Assembly (NCBI RefSeq): GCF_004168255.1
Contig: NZ_SEWG01000003.1
Coordinates: 1 to 64,000 of the forward strand
Direction: 5' to 3'
Source of the DNA: Mucilaginibacter terrigena
GTDB taxonomy: Bacteria > Bacteroidota > Bacteroidia > Sphingobacteriales > Sphingobacteriaceae
Length of the DNA: 64,000 nt
The notes under the pieces were generated by a model. It saw nothing but the letters and a program-made list of their open reading frames with translations, was not told the origin of the DNA and did not search any database. Position 1 is the stretch's first letter; every line of letters begins with the position of its first letter. The position numbers were made by a program, and so were the translations under genes. This document shows positions 55,034 through 63,965 of the stretch, piece after piece.

Positions 55034-57256
55034 ATGATGAAACGACTTTTTTTACTGATCTGCCTGGCTGCGGCCTTTATAACAGGGGCTGCAGCACAGG
55101 AAATTTCCATTGATAAGGGCTGGAAGTTTGCCATTGGCGATTCGATACAATGGGCGCAGCCGGGCTATAACGATGCCAGCTGGAAACCCGTAAGCCTGGC
55201 GCACACCTGGGAAAAGCAGGGCTATGCGGATGTTAACGGCTTTGGCTGGTACAGGCTGCACCTGGTTATCCCGTCATCATTAAAAGAAAAAGCATTTTTA
55301 AAAGATAGCTTACGCATTACCCTAAACGATGTTGACGATAACGACGAAGTTTACCTTAACGGGCAATTGATAGCTAAATACGGGGGTTACGGGGGCGATA
55401 TTAAAACCGGGCACTACGGGCCACGCAGCTATACCATAGCGGCTAATAACCCTGCCATTTTATGGGATAAGCAAAATGTGCTGGCCGTGCGCATTTTTGA
55501 TACCGGCGGCGATGGCGGCCTGTATGGCGATAAATTTACCCTGGCTATGGCCGATGTAATGGACCCGGTGAGCGTTAATACCGATGCCGATTTTAATTAT
55601 GGCGCAGGTAATACCCTAAGCAAATCCATTAAACTTACCACAACCAGCAATTATGCCTACAAAGGAAAGCTTACTTTTAAAGTAACCGACCCCGAAACCA
55701 ACGCCGTTATTTACAACAAAACAAACGATGCCGCTTTTACAGCAGGCAAACCTTTTACCTATAACTTCAACGTGGCCCGTCTGGCGCAAAAATCATACGT
55801 AATTAGCTATACTTTTACCGAAGACAGATCGGGCAAAAGCATCACTAAAACAGATGGTACGCCCTATATACTTACCCCGGCACCGGCCCTTACGCCTAAG
55901 GTTAACGGCCCCGGTGTTTATGGTGCAAGGCCGGGCAACCCTTTCCTGTACCTGGTGCCTGCCAGCGGGCAAAAACCGCTTACTTATATGGCTAAAGGCC
56001 TGCCAAACGGTTTAAAGCTTGATGCCAAAACGGGTATAATTAGTGGTGTGGTTAACCAAAAGGGTAACTACCCTGTTACCATAACTGTCAAAAACAGCCT
56101 GGGAACCAGCACAAAAAAATTCACTATAAAAATTGGCGACCTGATAGGCCTTACCCCGGCGCTTGGTTGGAACAGCTGGAACGCTTTCGGGTTATCTATC
56201 AATGACGAAAGGGTGCGCGTAGCTGCTAAAACCATGATAGATAAGCTAAGCGCCCACGGCTGGAACTATATTAATATTGATGATGGATGGGAGGCCGAAA
56301 ACCGTGCGGCAAACGGCGAAATTGTAACCAACCAAAAGTTCCCGGATATGAAGGCCACTACCGATTATGTACATAGCCTGGGGTTAAAAATGGGCATTTA
56401 TTCGTCGCCCGGCCCGCGTACCTGTGGTGGTTATTTAGGCAGCTGGCAGCACGAAGACCAGGATGCCAAAACCTATGGCGACTGGGGTATAGATTACTTG
56501 AAATACGATTGGTGCTCGTACACCGAAGTAGCGCCAAAAAACCTTACACTTGATGATATGAAAAAGCCTTACCAGGTAATGCGCGCATCATTAGATAAAA
56601 TTCCGCGCGATATTATGTATAGCTTTTGCCAGTACGGCATGGGCGAGGTGTGGAACTGGGGCGCCGAGGTTGGCGGCAACAGCTGGCGCACAACAGGCGA
56701 TATTACCGATACCTGGAAAAGCATGGCCGATATTGGCTTTAGCCAGATGCCTGCAGCACCGCATGCCGGGCCCGGATATTTTAACGACCCGGATATGTTG
56801 ATTGTAGGTAAAGTGGGCTGGGGAGATAGCCAGCATAATACCCGCTTAACTCCTGATGAACAATACACGCACATTAGTTTGTGGAGCCTGCTTTCGTCGC
56901 CATTGTTGATTGGCTGCGATATGGGTAAGCTGGACAAATTTACGCTTAACCTGCTTACTAATGACGAGGTATTGGCAATTGACCAGGATGCACTGGGCAA
57001 AGAAGCAACACAGGCCATAAAAACCGATAATCACCAGGTATGGATAAAAGATCTGGCAGATGACGGCAAAGCGGTAGGTATTTTCAACACATCAGATAAG
57101 TATCAAGCCATCACCCTAAAACGCAACGAGAACGGTTTGCAAGGACTGACCAAGATACGCGATGTATGGCGCCAGAAAAATGTGATAACCACCGGTAGCA
57201 GCTATACGGTTAAGGTAGCCCCGCACGGCGTAATGCTGTTAAGGTTGAGTAAGTAA
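55034..57256 (+). CDS. GH27 alpha-galactosidase with N-terminal beta domains
   Basis: A 740-residue secreted enzyme. Signal peptide to about 22; a GH2-like jelly roll (about 25-180: ISIDKGWKFAIGDS, FGWYRLHLVIPSS); an Ig-like part; a putative Ig (He_PIG) module (about 285-368, KPLTYMAKGLPNGLKLDAKT); then GH27 (about 371-650) with nucleophile Asp492 (DYLKYDWCSY) and acid/base Asp559 (TTGDITDTW), and a C-terminal beta domain. The N-terminal modules make it longer than typical GH27. It could remove alpha-galactosyl groups from galactomannan. Confidence 0.92.
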   Translation: MMKRLFLLICLAAAFITGAAAQEISIDKGWKFAIGDSIQWAQPGYNDASWKPVSLAHTWEKQGYADVNGFGWYRLHLVIPSSLKEKAFLKDSLRITLNDVDDNDEVYLNGQLIAKYGGYGGDIKTGHYGPRSYTIAANNPAILWDKQNVLAVRIFDTGGDGGLYGDKFTLAMADVMDPVSVNTDADFNYGAGNTLSKSIKLTTTSNYAYKGKLTFKVTDPETNAVIYNKTNDAAFTAGKPFTYNFNVARLAQKSYVISYTFTEDRSGKSITKTDGTPYILTPAPALTPKVNGPGVYGARPGNPFLYLVPASGQKPLTYMAKGLPNGLKLDAKTGIISGVVNQKGNYPVTITVKNSLGTSTKKFTIKIGDLIGLTPALGWNSWNAFGLSINDERVRVAAKTMIDKLSAHGWNYINIDDGWEAENRAANGEIVTNQKFPDMKATTDYVHSLGLKMGIYSSPGPRTCGGYLGSWQHEDQDAKTYGDWGIDYLKYDWCSYTEVAPKNLTLDDMKKPYQVMRASLDKIPRDIMYSFCQYGMGEVWNWGAEVGGNSWRTTGDITDTWKSMADIGFSQMPAAPHAGPGYFNDPDMLIVGKVGWGDSQHNTRLTPDEQYTHISLWSLLSSPLLIGCDMGKLDKFTLNLLTNDEVLAIDQDALGKEATQAIKTDNHQVWIKDLADDGKAVGIFNTSDKYQAITLKRNENGLQGLTKIRDVWRQKNVITTGSSYTVKVAPHGVMLLRLSK

Positions 57257-57267
57257 AACCCCACCCA

Positions 57268-57285
57268 TCCCGATAGCTATCGGGA
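57268..57285. repeat. Intergenic 18-base palindrome
   Basis: TCCCGATAGCTATCGGGA is a perfect palindrome in the spacer after the GH27 gene; such CCCGATAGCTATCGGG units are frequent in this group. Confidence 0.55.
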
Positions 57286-57370
57286 CTACCCGTAGGAGAG
57301 AACTTTGAAAACGGCTGAAGGTGTATAAGAAAGAATTGAGTATGAACGTAAATATTAACATTAAAAAAGC

Positions 57371-57405
57371 TCTCCGCTAACCAGCGGAGGAGATTTAGAG
57401 GGGGC
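57371..57405. repeat. Repeat-like leader with hairpin before the dapA-like gene
   Basis: CTCCGCT/AGCGGAG (57372-57378, 57383-57389) form a stem; GAGGAGATTTAGAGGGGG follows just before the ATG at 57410 and could act as ribosome site. Confidence 0.45.
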
Positions 57406-57409
57406 ATAT

Positions 57410-58357
57410 ATGAGTGTAATTTGGAAAGGGGTTTTCCCCGCGGTAACCACAAAGTTTACAGATGATGATAAACTTGATTTTGAAGCCTTTGATAAAAATA
57501 TCGAGGCACAAATAGAAGCCGGGGCAAGCGGCATTATTTTAGGCGGATCGCTGGGCGAAGCAAGTGTTTTAAGCGACAGCGAAAAAATAGAGTTGCTGCA
57601 GCATACCGTTAAGGTAGTTGCAAAACGCGCTTATGTAATATTGAACATCGCGGAGCAAACTACAAAAGCGGCCTTGCTTTGTGCCGAAAATGCCTCCAAA
57701 TATGGCGCTGATGGCTTAATGATGCTGCCGCCATTACGCTATAAAGCTGATGAGGAAGAAACCATCAAATATTTCGCTGATGTAGCCAAAAGCACCAAAT
57801 TACCTATCATGATCTATAACAACCCTTACGATTATAAGATAGAGGTTACGCTGGATATGTTTGAGCAGCTATCGGAATATAAAAATATCCAGGCGGTTAA
57901 GGAGTCAACCCGCGACGTGAGTAATGTTACCCGGATGATCAACCGTTTTGGGGACAGGTTTGCCATACTTTGTGGTGTGGATACCCTGGCGCTGGAAAGC
58001 CTTTTTATGGGTGCCGACGGCTGGGTTGCCGGCTTAGTTGATGCCTTCCCGAAAGAAACTGTTGCTATTTTCCGCCTGGCAAAAGAAGGCCGCATGCAGG
58101 AAGCATTGAAGATCTACCGTTGGTTTTTGCCAGTGCTGGAGTTGGATATCCATGCGAAACTGGTGCAATATATTAAACTTGCCGAATCGGTTACCGGCCT
58201 GGGTACCGAAACCGTAAGGCTGCCAAGGTTAAAAATTACAGGAAAAGAACGCGATAAGGTTTTAGGCATCATTAACCACGCGGTAAAGCACCGCCCCGAA
58301 TTGCCTGCGGGCAGCTGGGGTGTAGAAGCTGAGGTGGATGTAACAGGCGTAAGCTAA
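57410..58357 (+). CDS. Dihydrodipicolinate synthase family protein, probably Pyr4H2C deaminase
   Basis: A 315-residue class I aldolase-like barrel. The Schiff-base Lys164 (IQAVKESTRD) and Tyr136 (MIYNNPYD) are present, and the GGSLGEASVLS loop differs slightly from DapA GGTTGE. In the hydroxyproline pathway such proteins deaminate 1-pyrroline-4-hydroxy-2-carboxylate to 2-oxoglutarate semialdehyde. The adjacent aldehyde dehydrogenase and epimerase support that role over lysine synthesis. Confidence 0.88.
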   Translation: MSVIWKGVFPAVTTKFTDDDKLDFEAFDKNIEAQIEAGASGIILGGSLGEASVLSDSEKIELLQHTVKVVAKRAYVILNIAEQTTKAALLCAENASKYGADGLMMLPPLRYKADEEETIKYFADVAKSTKLPIMIYNNPYDYKIEVTLDMFEQLSEYKNIQAVKESTRDVSNVTRMINRFGDRFAILCGVDTLALESLFMGADGWVAGLVDAFPKETVAIFRLAKEGRMQEALKIYRWFLPVLELDIHAKLVQYIKLAESVTGLGTETVRLPRLKITGKERDKVLGIINHAVKHRPELPAGSWGVEAEVDVTGVS

Positions 58358-58459
58358 CCCACACAGCCCATACAAGTAAAGGCCATATAATTACTTAAAT
58401 TACCCGCCGCGCAAACATCGTGCAGTAAAACAGGTAATTATAACAGGCAAAAAAATACA

Positions 58460-60031
58460 ATGGAAACACAAAATTTAATTGGTTATCAATATAAAAAAGG
58501 CGGTAAGGCCTTAAAGGCCGTAAACCCGGCAACCGGCAAAGAACTGGATGCAGAATTTAACGCCGCGAGTGTACAGGATGCCGATAGCGCCATGCAACTG
58601 GCCGCAAAAGCATTTGAAACCTACAGCCTTGCAAGCGGTAAAACCAAAGCTGCTTTTTTGCGCAGTATTGCCGATGAGATAAACGCCCTTGGCGATACCC
58701 TGATACACCAGGCCATGGCCGAAAGCGGCCTGCCCGAGGCCAGGCTGCAAGGCGAACGCGGAAGGACAACCGGCCAGCTGAATATGTATGCCAATTTGCT
58801 GGAAGAAGGCAGTTGGGTTGATGCTGTTATCGATACCGCTATACCCGACCGTGCACCTTTGCCACGTGTGGATATCCGTAAAATGATGGTGCCGCTTGGG
58901 CCGGCTGTAGTATTTGGGGCAAGCAATTTCCCTTTGGCTTTTTCGGTTGCCGGTGGCGATACCTGTTCTGCTTTGGCGGCAGGTTGCCCGGTGGTTGTAA
59001 AAGCCCATCCGGCGCACCCGGGTACCAGTGCGCTGGTAGGCGGGGCCATTAAAAAAGCAGCCGAAAAGCATGGTCTTCCAGAGGGGGTCTTCTCGCTTTT
59101 GTTTGATGATGGCTTCACCATTGGCGAGGCTTTGGTAAAACATCCGAAAACAAAGATCGTAACCTTTACCGGCTCGCTTAAAGGCGGCATGGCGCTGGTT
59201 AAAATGGCGCAGGAGCGCGACGAGCCTATCCCGGTATTTGCCGAAATGGGCAGCACCAATCCAATATTATTGCTGCCAAAGGCCTTAGAGAACCGCGCGG
59301 AAGAACTGGCAAAACTATCTGCTGCTATAACCAATAATGCGGGGCAGTTTTGTACGCAGCCCGGCTTGTTGCTTGCTATCAGATCGGAGGCGTTAGAGAA
59401 TTTTAAAAAGGCGCTTGCTGTCGCGATAGCAGATGTTAATTCGGCTACTATGCTTACGCCGGGCATTTGCGCTAACTACAATAAACTATCGGGCGGCATC
59501 CTGGCCGATAGCGATGTTGAGGTTATAGCAAAGTCTGATAAGCTTGATACCGGCAAACTAAACCAGGGCATTGCTATGGTTACCCAGATAAGCGCGTCGG
59601 CATTTTTGGCTGACGAAAAATATAAGGAAGAGATCTTCGGGCCTTACACCATGTTGGTGGAGGCCGATGATGTGGCGCAGTTAGAACAGGTAGTAGATAG
59701 CCTTCACGGCCAGCTCACCGCCTCGGTTATGGCCGAAAAAGAAGAACTGGCGCAGTATAAAAATATTACCGATAAACTGACCAAATTAGCGGGCAGGGTG
59801 ATATTGAACGGCCCGCCAACCGGCGTTGAGGTGGGTAACGCCATGCAGCACGGCGGCCCTTACCCGTCAACTTCAGATAGCCGGTTTACATCGGTTGGTA
59901 CGGGTGCTATCAGGCGCTTCGTGCGCCCGGTATGCTGGCAGAATTGGGAGAATGAACTTTTGCCAGATGAATTAAAGAACGGTAACCCGCTTGGTATATG
60001 GCGGCTGGTTAATGGGGAAATGGCGAAATAG
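58460..60031 (+). CDS. Aldehyde dehydrogenase, probably 2-oxoglutarate-semialdehyde dehydrogenase
   Basis: A 523-residue ALDH with catalytic Cys298 (NAGQFCTQPG) and Glu262 (VFAEMGSTNP), nucleotide-binding part around VTFTGSLKGG and the FGASNFPLAFSVAGGD loop. The GPPTGVEVG and GGPYPSTSD end fits the 2,5-dioxovalerate dehydrogenase group. It would oxidise 2-oxoglutarate semialdehyde to 2-oxoglutarate, the last step of the pathway. It lies 102 bases after the dapA-like gene. Confidence 0.9.
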   Translation: METQNLIGYQYKKGGKALKAVNPATGKELDAEFNAASVQDADSAMQLAAKAFETYSLASGKTKAAFLRSIADEINALGDTLIHQAMAESGLPEARLQGERGRTTGQLNMYANLLEEGSWVDAVIDTAIPDRAPLPRVDIRKMMVPLGPAVVFGASNFPLAFSVAGGDTCSALAAGCPVVVKAHPAHPGTSALVGGAIKKAAEKHGLPEGVFSLLFDDGFTIGEALVKHPKTKIVTFTGSLKGGMALVKMAQERDEPIPVFAEMGSTNPILLLPKALENRAEELAKLSAAITNNAGQFCTQPGLLLAIRSEALENFKKALAVAIADVNSATMLTPGICANYNKLSGGILADSDVEVIAKSDKLDTGKLNQGIAMVTQISASAFLADEKYKEEIFGPYTMLVEADDVAQLEQVVDSLHGQLTASVMAEKEELAQYKNITDKLTKLAGRVILNGPPTGVEVGNAMQHGGPYPSTSDSRFTSVGTGAIRRFVRPVCWQNWENELLPDELKNGNPLGIWRLVNGEMAK

Positions 60032-60036
60032 ATAAA

Positions 60037-60106
60037 GTGCGGGGAGCGGGGGTGTGAGGAGCGGAAACACGTTGTTAAGCCGCACCGCACACCCACTCTT
60101 CGCTCC
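60037..60106. repeat. GC-rich intergenic repeat before the epimerase gene
   Basis: The stretch GTGCGGGGAGCGGGGGTGTG, then TGAGGAGCG and the end CACTCTTCGCTCC, resembles insertion 1 of ispG. It ends 12 bases before the epimerase start. Confidence 0.55.
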
Positions 60107-60118
60107 AACAATAAACAC

Positions 60119-61120
60119 ATGAATAAAACATTTTTCTGTATAGATGCGCATACCTGCGGTAACCCGGTGAGGTTGGTTGCGGGTGGAGGGCCAAATTTGG
60201 TTGGCGCCAACATGAGCGAAAAGCGCCAGCATTTTCTGCGCGAGTACGACTGGATCCGCAAGGGGCTGATGTTTGAGCCACGGGGACACGATATGATGTC
60301 GGGCAGTATATTATACCCGCCTCATGATCCGCAGAACGATGTGGCGGTGCTGTTCATCGAAACCAGCGGCTGCCTGCCCATGTGCGGGCACGGCACCATT
60401 GGTACCATTACCATTGCTATCGAGGAAGGATTGATCACCCCAAAGATACCCGGAACTGTGCGTATGGAAGCACCCGCAGGTTTGGTTTTAATATCCTACA
60501 AGCAGGAAGGCAAAAAGGTAATGTCGGTAAAGCTGGTGAACGTACCAAGCTACCTGGCGGCCGAAAATTTAGAGGTTGAATGCCCGGACTTGGGCATGCT
60601 TACTGTTGACGTTAGCTATGGCGGAAATTTTTACGCCATTGTAGACCCGCAGGGAAACTTTAAGGGAATGGAAAACCACACTGCCGATCAACTGATATCA
60701 TGGAGCAGGGTGCTACGCCAACGCATAAACGAGCAATATACCTTTGTGCATCCCGAGAACCCAACCATCAACGGCTGTTCGCATATCCTGTGGGCGGGTA
60801 AAACCATATCGCCGCTGGCAACAGCCCGCAATGCAGTTTTTTATGGTGATAAAGCGATAGACCGGTCGCCCTGCGGTACGGGTACATCGGCACGTATGGC
60901 GCAATGGCACGCAAAAGGAAAGCTCAAAAAAGGCGATAAGTTTATCCACGAAAGTATTATTGGCAGCCAGTTTATTGGTACGGTAGAGGATGAAGTAACC
61001 CTCGGCGGCAAATCGGCCATCGTGCCCGGCATTGAAGGCTGGGCAAAAGTTTACGGCTACAACACCATCAAAATTGATTACGAGGATGACCCGTACGCTT
61101 TTGGGTTTCAGGTGTTGTAA
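60119..61120 (+). CDS. 4-hydroxyproline 2-epimerase (proline racemase family)
   Basis: A 333-residue PLP-independent racemase-type enzyme with both catalytic cysteines, Cys89 (CLPMCGHGTIGT) and Cys252 (DRSPCGTGTSARMAQ). The presence of both cysteines argues for an epimerase and not the dehydratase of this family, which has Thr at one site. It converts trans-4-hydroxy-L-proline to cis-4-hydroxy-D-proline, the first step of catabolism. Neighbouring ALDH, dapA-like and FAD oxidoreductase genes complete the pathway. Confidence 0.9.
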   Translation: MNKTFFCIDAHTCGNPVRLVAGGGPNLVGANMSEKRQHFLREYDWIRKGLMFEPRGHDMMSGSILYPPHDPQNDVAVLFIETSGCLPMCGHGTIGTITIAIEEGLITPKIPGTVRMEAPAGLVLISYKQEGKKVMSVKLVNVPSYLAAENLEVECPDLGMLTVDVSYGGNFYAIVDPQGNFKGMENHTADQLISWSRVLRQRINEQYTFVHPENPTINGCSHILWAGKTISPLATARNAVFYGDKAIDRSPCGTGTSARMAQWHAKGKLKKGDKFIHESIIGSQFIGTVEDEVTLGGKSAIVPGIEGWAKVYGYNTIKIDYEDDPYAFGFQVL

Positions 61121-61139
61121 ATAATAACTAATCAAAAGT

Positions 61140-61166
61140 TCCCCCTTCAGGGGGTTAGGGGGTAGC
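61140..61166. repeat. C-run/G-run spacer before the oxidoreductase gene
   Basis: CCCCCTTCAGGGGG is a short hairpin followed by TTAGGGGGTAGCA, directly next to the ATG at 61168; similar to the element at 41793. Confidence 0.4.
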
Positions 61167-61167
61167 A

Positions 61168-62415
61168 ATGAGTAAAGCAATAATAATAGGCGGCGGAATA
61201 ATAGGACTATTCTCGGCATACTACCTGAACAGATCAGGGTGGGAAGTGGAGATACTGGAACAGGGCGACCTGACGGATAATGCATCATTTGGCAACGCTG
61301 GGATGATCGTGCCCAGCCATTTTATACCCTTGGCGGCGCCGGGCATGGTAGAGCAGGGCATCAGGTGGATGTTTAACAGCAAAAGTCCGTTTTACGTAAA
61401 GCCTTCACTAAACCCAGAACTGGTTGGCTGGGGTTTGAAATTCCTGAAAGCGGCCAATAAGCATCATGTGGAACGCTCTGCAGGCGCACTCCGCGATTTA
61501 TCGCTACTTAGCAAAAAACTTTATACTGATCTGGAGCAGGATGCCTACTTTGATTTTGGCTTTGCCGATAAAGGTATCCTGATGCTTTTTAAAACCCCAA
61601 AGTTTGAGGAAGAAGAACGCCATACCGCCGAAAAGGCAACGCATTTAGGGCTTGACGCCCAATATTTAACCGCCGATGAATGCCGCAAACTGCAGCCCGA
61701 TGTAGCGCTGGACATTTTAGGCGCGGTACATTACCATTGCGACGCGCATTTGTATCCCAATAAACTGATGACGGGCTTAGTGAACCATCTGGAAAAGGCC
61801 GGGGTAAAGATCCACCGGAATACACCCGTAACCAATATTGAACATGCTGATGGTAACGTAATCCGGGTAATTAGCAATGATAAAAGTTTTAGCGGCGATG
61901 CCTATGTACTTGCCGGGGGCGCATGGACGCCCGGGATAGCCAAACTGGCAGGCTTAAAGATACCGCTGATGCCCGGTAAGGGATATTCTTTTATGATAGA
62001 TGAGCCACAGCACCGCATGACCATCCCGTCGTTGCTTTGCGAGGCAAGGGTATCTGTAACGCCAATGAACGGACACATCCGTTTTGGCGGAACCATGGAA
62101 ATTGGCAAAATAAACCGGAAGGTGAATATGAACCGGGTGGCAGGCATCGTGGAATCGATCCCTCAATATTTTCCAGATTTTGCGCCTGCCTTACCACTGC
62201 AAAAAGATATATGGTTTGGTTTCCGCCCCTGCTCGCCCGATGGTTTGCCATATATTGGCTTATCGGGCAAGTACAAAAACCTGGCGGTTGCCACCGGGCA
62301 CGGCATGATGGGATTAAGCCTTGCGCCCGCAACCGGTAAATTGATAGATGATGTGCTAAACCAGGCAACACCATCTACCGGTATCAGTCAGTTTTCACCA
62401 GACCGATACGCCTAA
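61168..62415 (+). CDS. FAD-dependent D-amino acid/D-hydroxyproline dehydrogenase
   Basis: A 415-residue DadA-like flavoenzyme. The FAD motif is IIGGGIIGLFSAYYLNRSGW at residues 4-24, and later parts include GDAYVLAGGAWTPGIAKLAG and a GHGMMGLSLAPATGKLI end. It probably oxidises cis-4-hydroxy-D-proline to 1-pyrroline-4-hydroxy-2-carboxylate. This is by operon position as well as family; D-proline or other D-amino acids are alternatives. Last gene of the hydroxyproline unit, 47 bases after the epimerase. Confidence 0.88.
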   Translation: MSKAIIIGGGIIGLFSAYYLNRSGWEVEILEQGDLTDNASFGNAGMIVPSHFIPLAAPGMVEQGIRWMFNSKSPFYVKPSLNPELVGWGLKFLKAANKHHVERSAGALRDLSLLSKKLYTDLEQDAYFDFGFADKGILMLFKTPKFEEEERHTAEKATHLGLDAQYLTADECRKLQPDVALDILGAVHYHCDAHLYPNKLMTGLVNHLEKAGVKIHRNTPVTNIEHADGNVIRVISNDKSFSGDAYVLAGGAWTPGIAKLAGLKIPLMPGKGYSFMIDEPQHRMTIPSLLCEARVSVTPMNGHIRFGGTMEIGKINRKVNMNRVAGIVESIPQYFPDFAPALPLQKDIWFGFRPCSPDGLPYIGLSGKYKNLAVATGHGMMGLSLAPATGKLIDDVLNQATPSTGISQFSPDRYA

Positions 62416-62456
62416 TTATTGATTTAATGAATCATTGATTTTTCTCAGCATATCAA

Positions 62457-63401
62457 TCAATACCCTGACTTATGTTTTTTATTGAAGTCGAAGATCCTGG
62501 AGATGGTAAATCCTAACCGGAACTGCCCTTTGCCCCAGTCAGATTCGGTATCGTTAAGGTAATTAAACTCGGATATGGCCTGCGCGTTGGTAAAGTTGAT
62601 GGTAAACACGTGTCCGCCGGTTTCTATCTCTATGCCCACGCCTAAGCCGTCATAAAACCGCGGGTTTACACTGCTGTTCCTGAAGTTGGAGAAGGGGTGC
62701 ACATAATCAATCACCAAACCCATCCGTTTGCTGAATTTTAAACGTCCGGCGGCAGACAGGGCCAGGAAACGCCTCTCATTACCATACAGGAACGGGAACG
62801 GCGCATTGTTAAAAATGTACATCGGTGATACCTGCAGCGACAAAGCCGGCGAGAATTTTCGCGCTACAACCGCCTGCAGCAAATGCGAAAAGCGGTTGCT
62901 GTAATTATCAAAAACAGGTGTATTTGAATGATAGGCTTTAAGCCCGGTTTTGCCAATTAAGGTAAGCGCAAAAGGCATGCTTTCGTCGGTTTTTTGGTGC
63001 AGTATATTGTACTTTAAGCCCAGTTCCAGCAGCGATTCAAATTTGCTGCGGCCAAAATCAATGTTCAGGTTATCGCTAAGGCCGTATTCAAAGCCAATGT
63101 AAATATCCGATGAATTATCAAGCCCCCAAAGGGTTTTGCCGCCGCCTGCCGAGCCGCCGATATCGCCAAACCGGTGGATCACCAAAAAGTTTAGTCCGTG
63201 CTTTTTAACTGTCTCGGTAGTTTGTGATAGGATCAAACGTGTTGCTTTAAAAGTAGCTATCACCGGCTCGCCTTTTTCGGGTATGCTTAGCGTGTTCATT
63301 AACGAATCGGTGCTGCTTTTAGCAGTGTCTTTCGTAGTTGTCTGCGCTTTTGAAAGTGATACTGTAAATAACAGGGAGATAAATAAGAGGGATGTTTTCA
63401 T
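62457..63401 (-). CDS. DUF5777 family outer-membrane beta-barrel protein
   Basis: A 314-residue protein with a signal peptide (FISLLFTVSLSKAQ) and amphipathic strands (NFLVIHRFGDIGGSAGGGKT, DIYIGFEYGLSDNLNIDFG, GHVFTINFTNAQAISEFNY). DUF5777 proteins of Bacteroidota often lie near YceI proteins, as here (21 bases downstream of the YceI gene). The role is unknown, perhaps a membrane barrel for a small molecule. Convergent with the oxidoreductase gene. Confidence 0.8.
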   Translation of the reverse strand: MKTSLLFISLLFTVSLSKAQTTTKDTAKSSTDSLMNTLSIPEKGEPVIATFKATRLILSQTTETVKKHGLNFLVIHRFGDIGGSAGGGKTLWGLDNSSDIYIGFEYGLSDNLNIDFGRSKFESLLELGLKYNILHQKTDESMPFALTLIGKTGLKAYHSNTPVFDNYSNRFSHLLQAVVARKFSPALSLQVSPMYIFNNAPFPFLYGNERRFLALSAAGRLKFSKRMGLVIDYVHPFSNFRNSSVNPRFYDGLGVGIEIETGGHVFTINFTNAQAISEFNYLNDTESDWGKGQFRLGFTISRIFDFNKKHKSGY

Positions 63402-63422
63402 ATGATTGTGGTATTAGAGATG

Positions 63423-63965
63423 TTATTTATAGGGTGAATAAGCAGCCGATACCTGGATTCGGATGCTTTCGGCGATATTGTGGAATACCAGGGTTGGAAT
63501 CTCGATCTTGTGATCTTTACAGGCCACCGTAAATTCTGAAGTGAGGCTGATAGCGCCGTTGGCTACCGTTAATTTGCCTGGTATACTGCGGGTTTGCTTT
63601 ACCCCGTGCACCTCCAACACTCCGCTTGCCGTTACAGGGTAGGTGCCATCTTTGGTAACATCAACCTTGTCGGTAAGCTTGCCTTTAAAGGTGGCCTGCG
63701 GGTATTTATCGCTTTCCATATAGTTTTCGTTGAAATGTTCCTGCATCAGCGCCTTATCAAACTTAAAAGAGCGGATAGGCACGCTAAAGGCCAGCTCGCC
63801 GGTGGCAGTATTTAAAACTGATGTGCCCTTGTCGGTACGTGCCTCGATATCTTCTATGGGTGCCTTCGAATAAAGGGTCACAACCGCGTTTTTACAGGCA
63901 TAGATATCCTGTCCCGTGCGGTTTGTAGCAAACCACACGAGTAATATTACTCCGATATATTTCAT
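63423..63965 (-). CDS. YceI family protein
   Basis: A 180-residue secreted protein of the lipocalin-like YceI family. It keeps the SDKYPQATFKGKLTDKVDVT and LEVHGVKQTRSIPGKLTV segments typical of the fold, which binds isoprenoids or fatty-acid-like ligands in the periplasm. The N-terminus (MKYIGVILLVWFATNR) acts as signal peptide. First gene of a two-gene unit with the DUF5777 gene. Confidence 0.88.
   Translation of the reverse strand: MKYIGVILLVWFATNRTGQDIYACKNAVVTLYSKAPIEDIEARTDKGTSVLNTATGELAFSVPIRSFKFDKALMQEHFNENYMESDKYPQATFKGKLTDKVDVTKDGTYPVTASGVLEVHGVKQTRSIPGKLTVANGAISLTSEFTVACKDHKIEIPTLVFHNIAESIRIQVSAAYSPYK

Noticed and set aside
58621..59466. 281-codon open frame antisense to the aldehyde dehydrogenase gene
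   Set aside because: The sense frame has full ALDH motifs; the antisense protein is Ser/Pro-rich low-complexity sequence typical of shadow frames.
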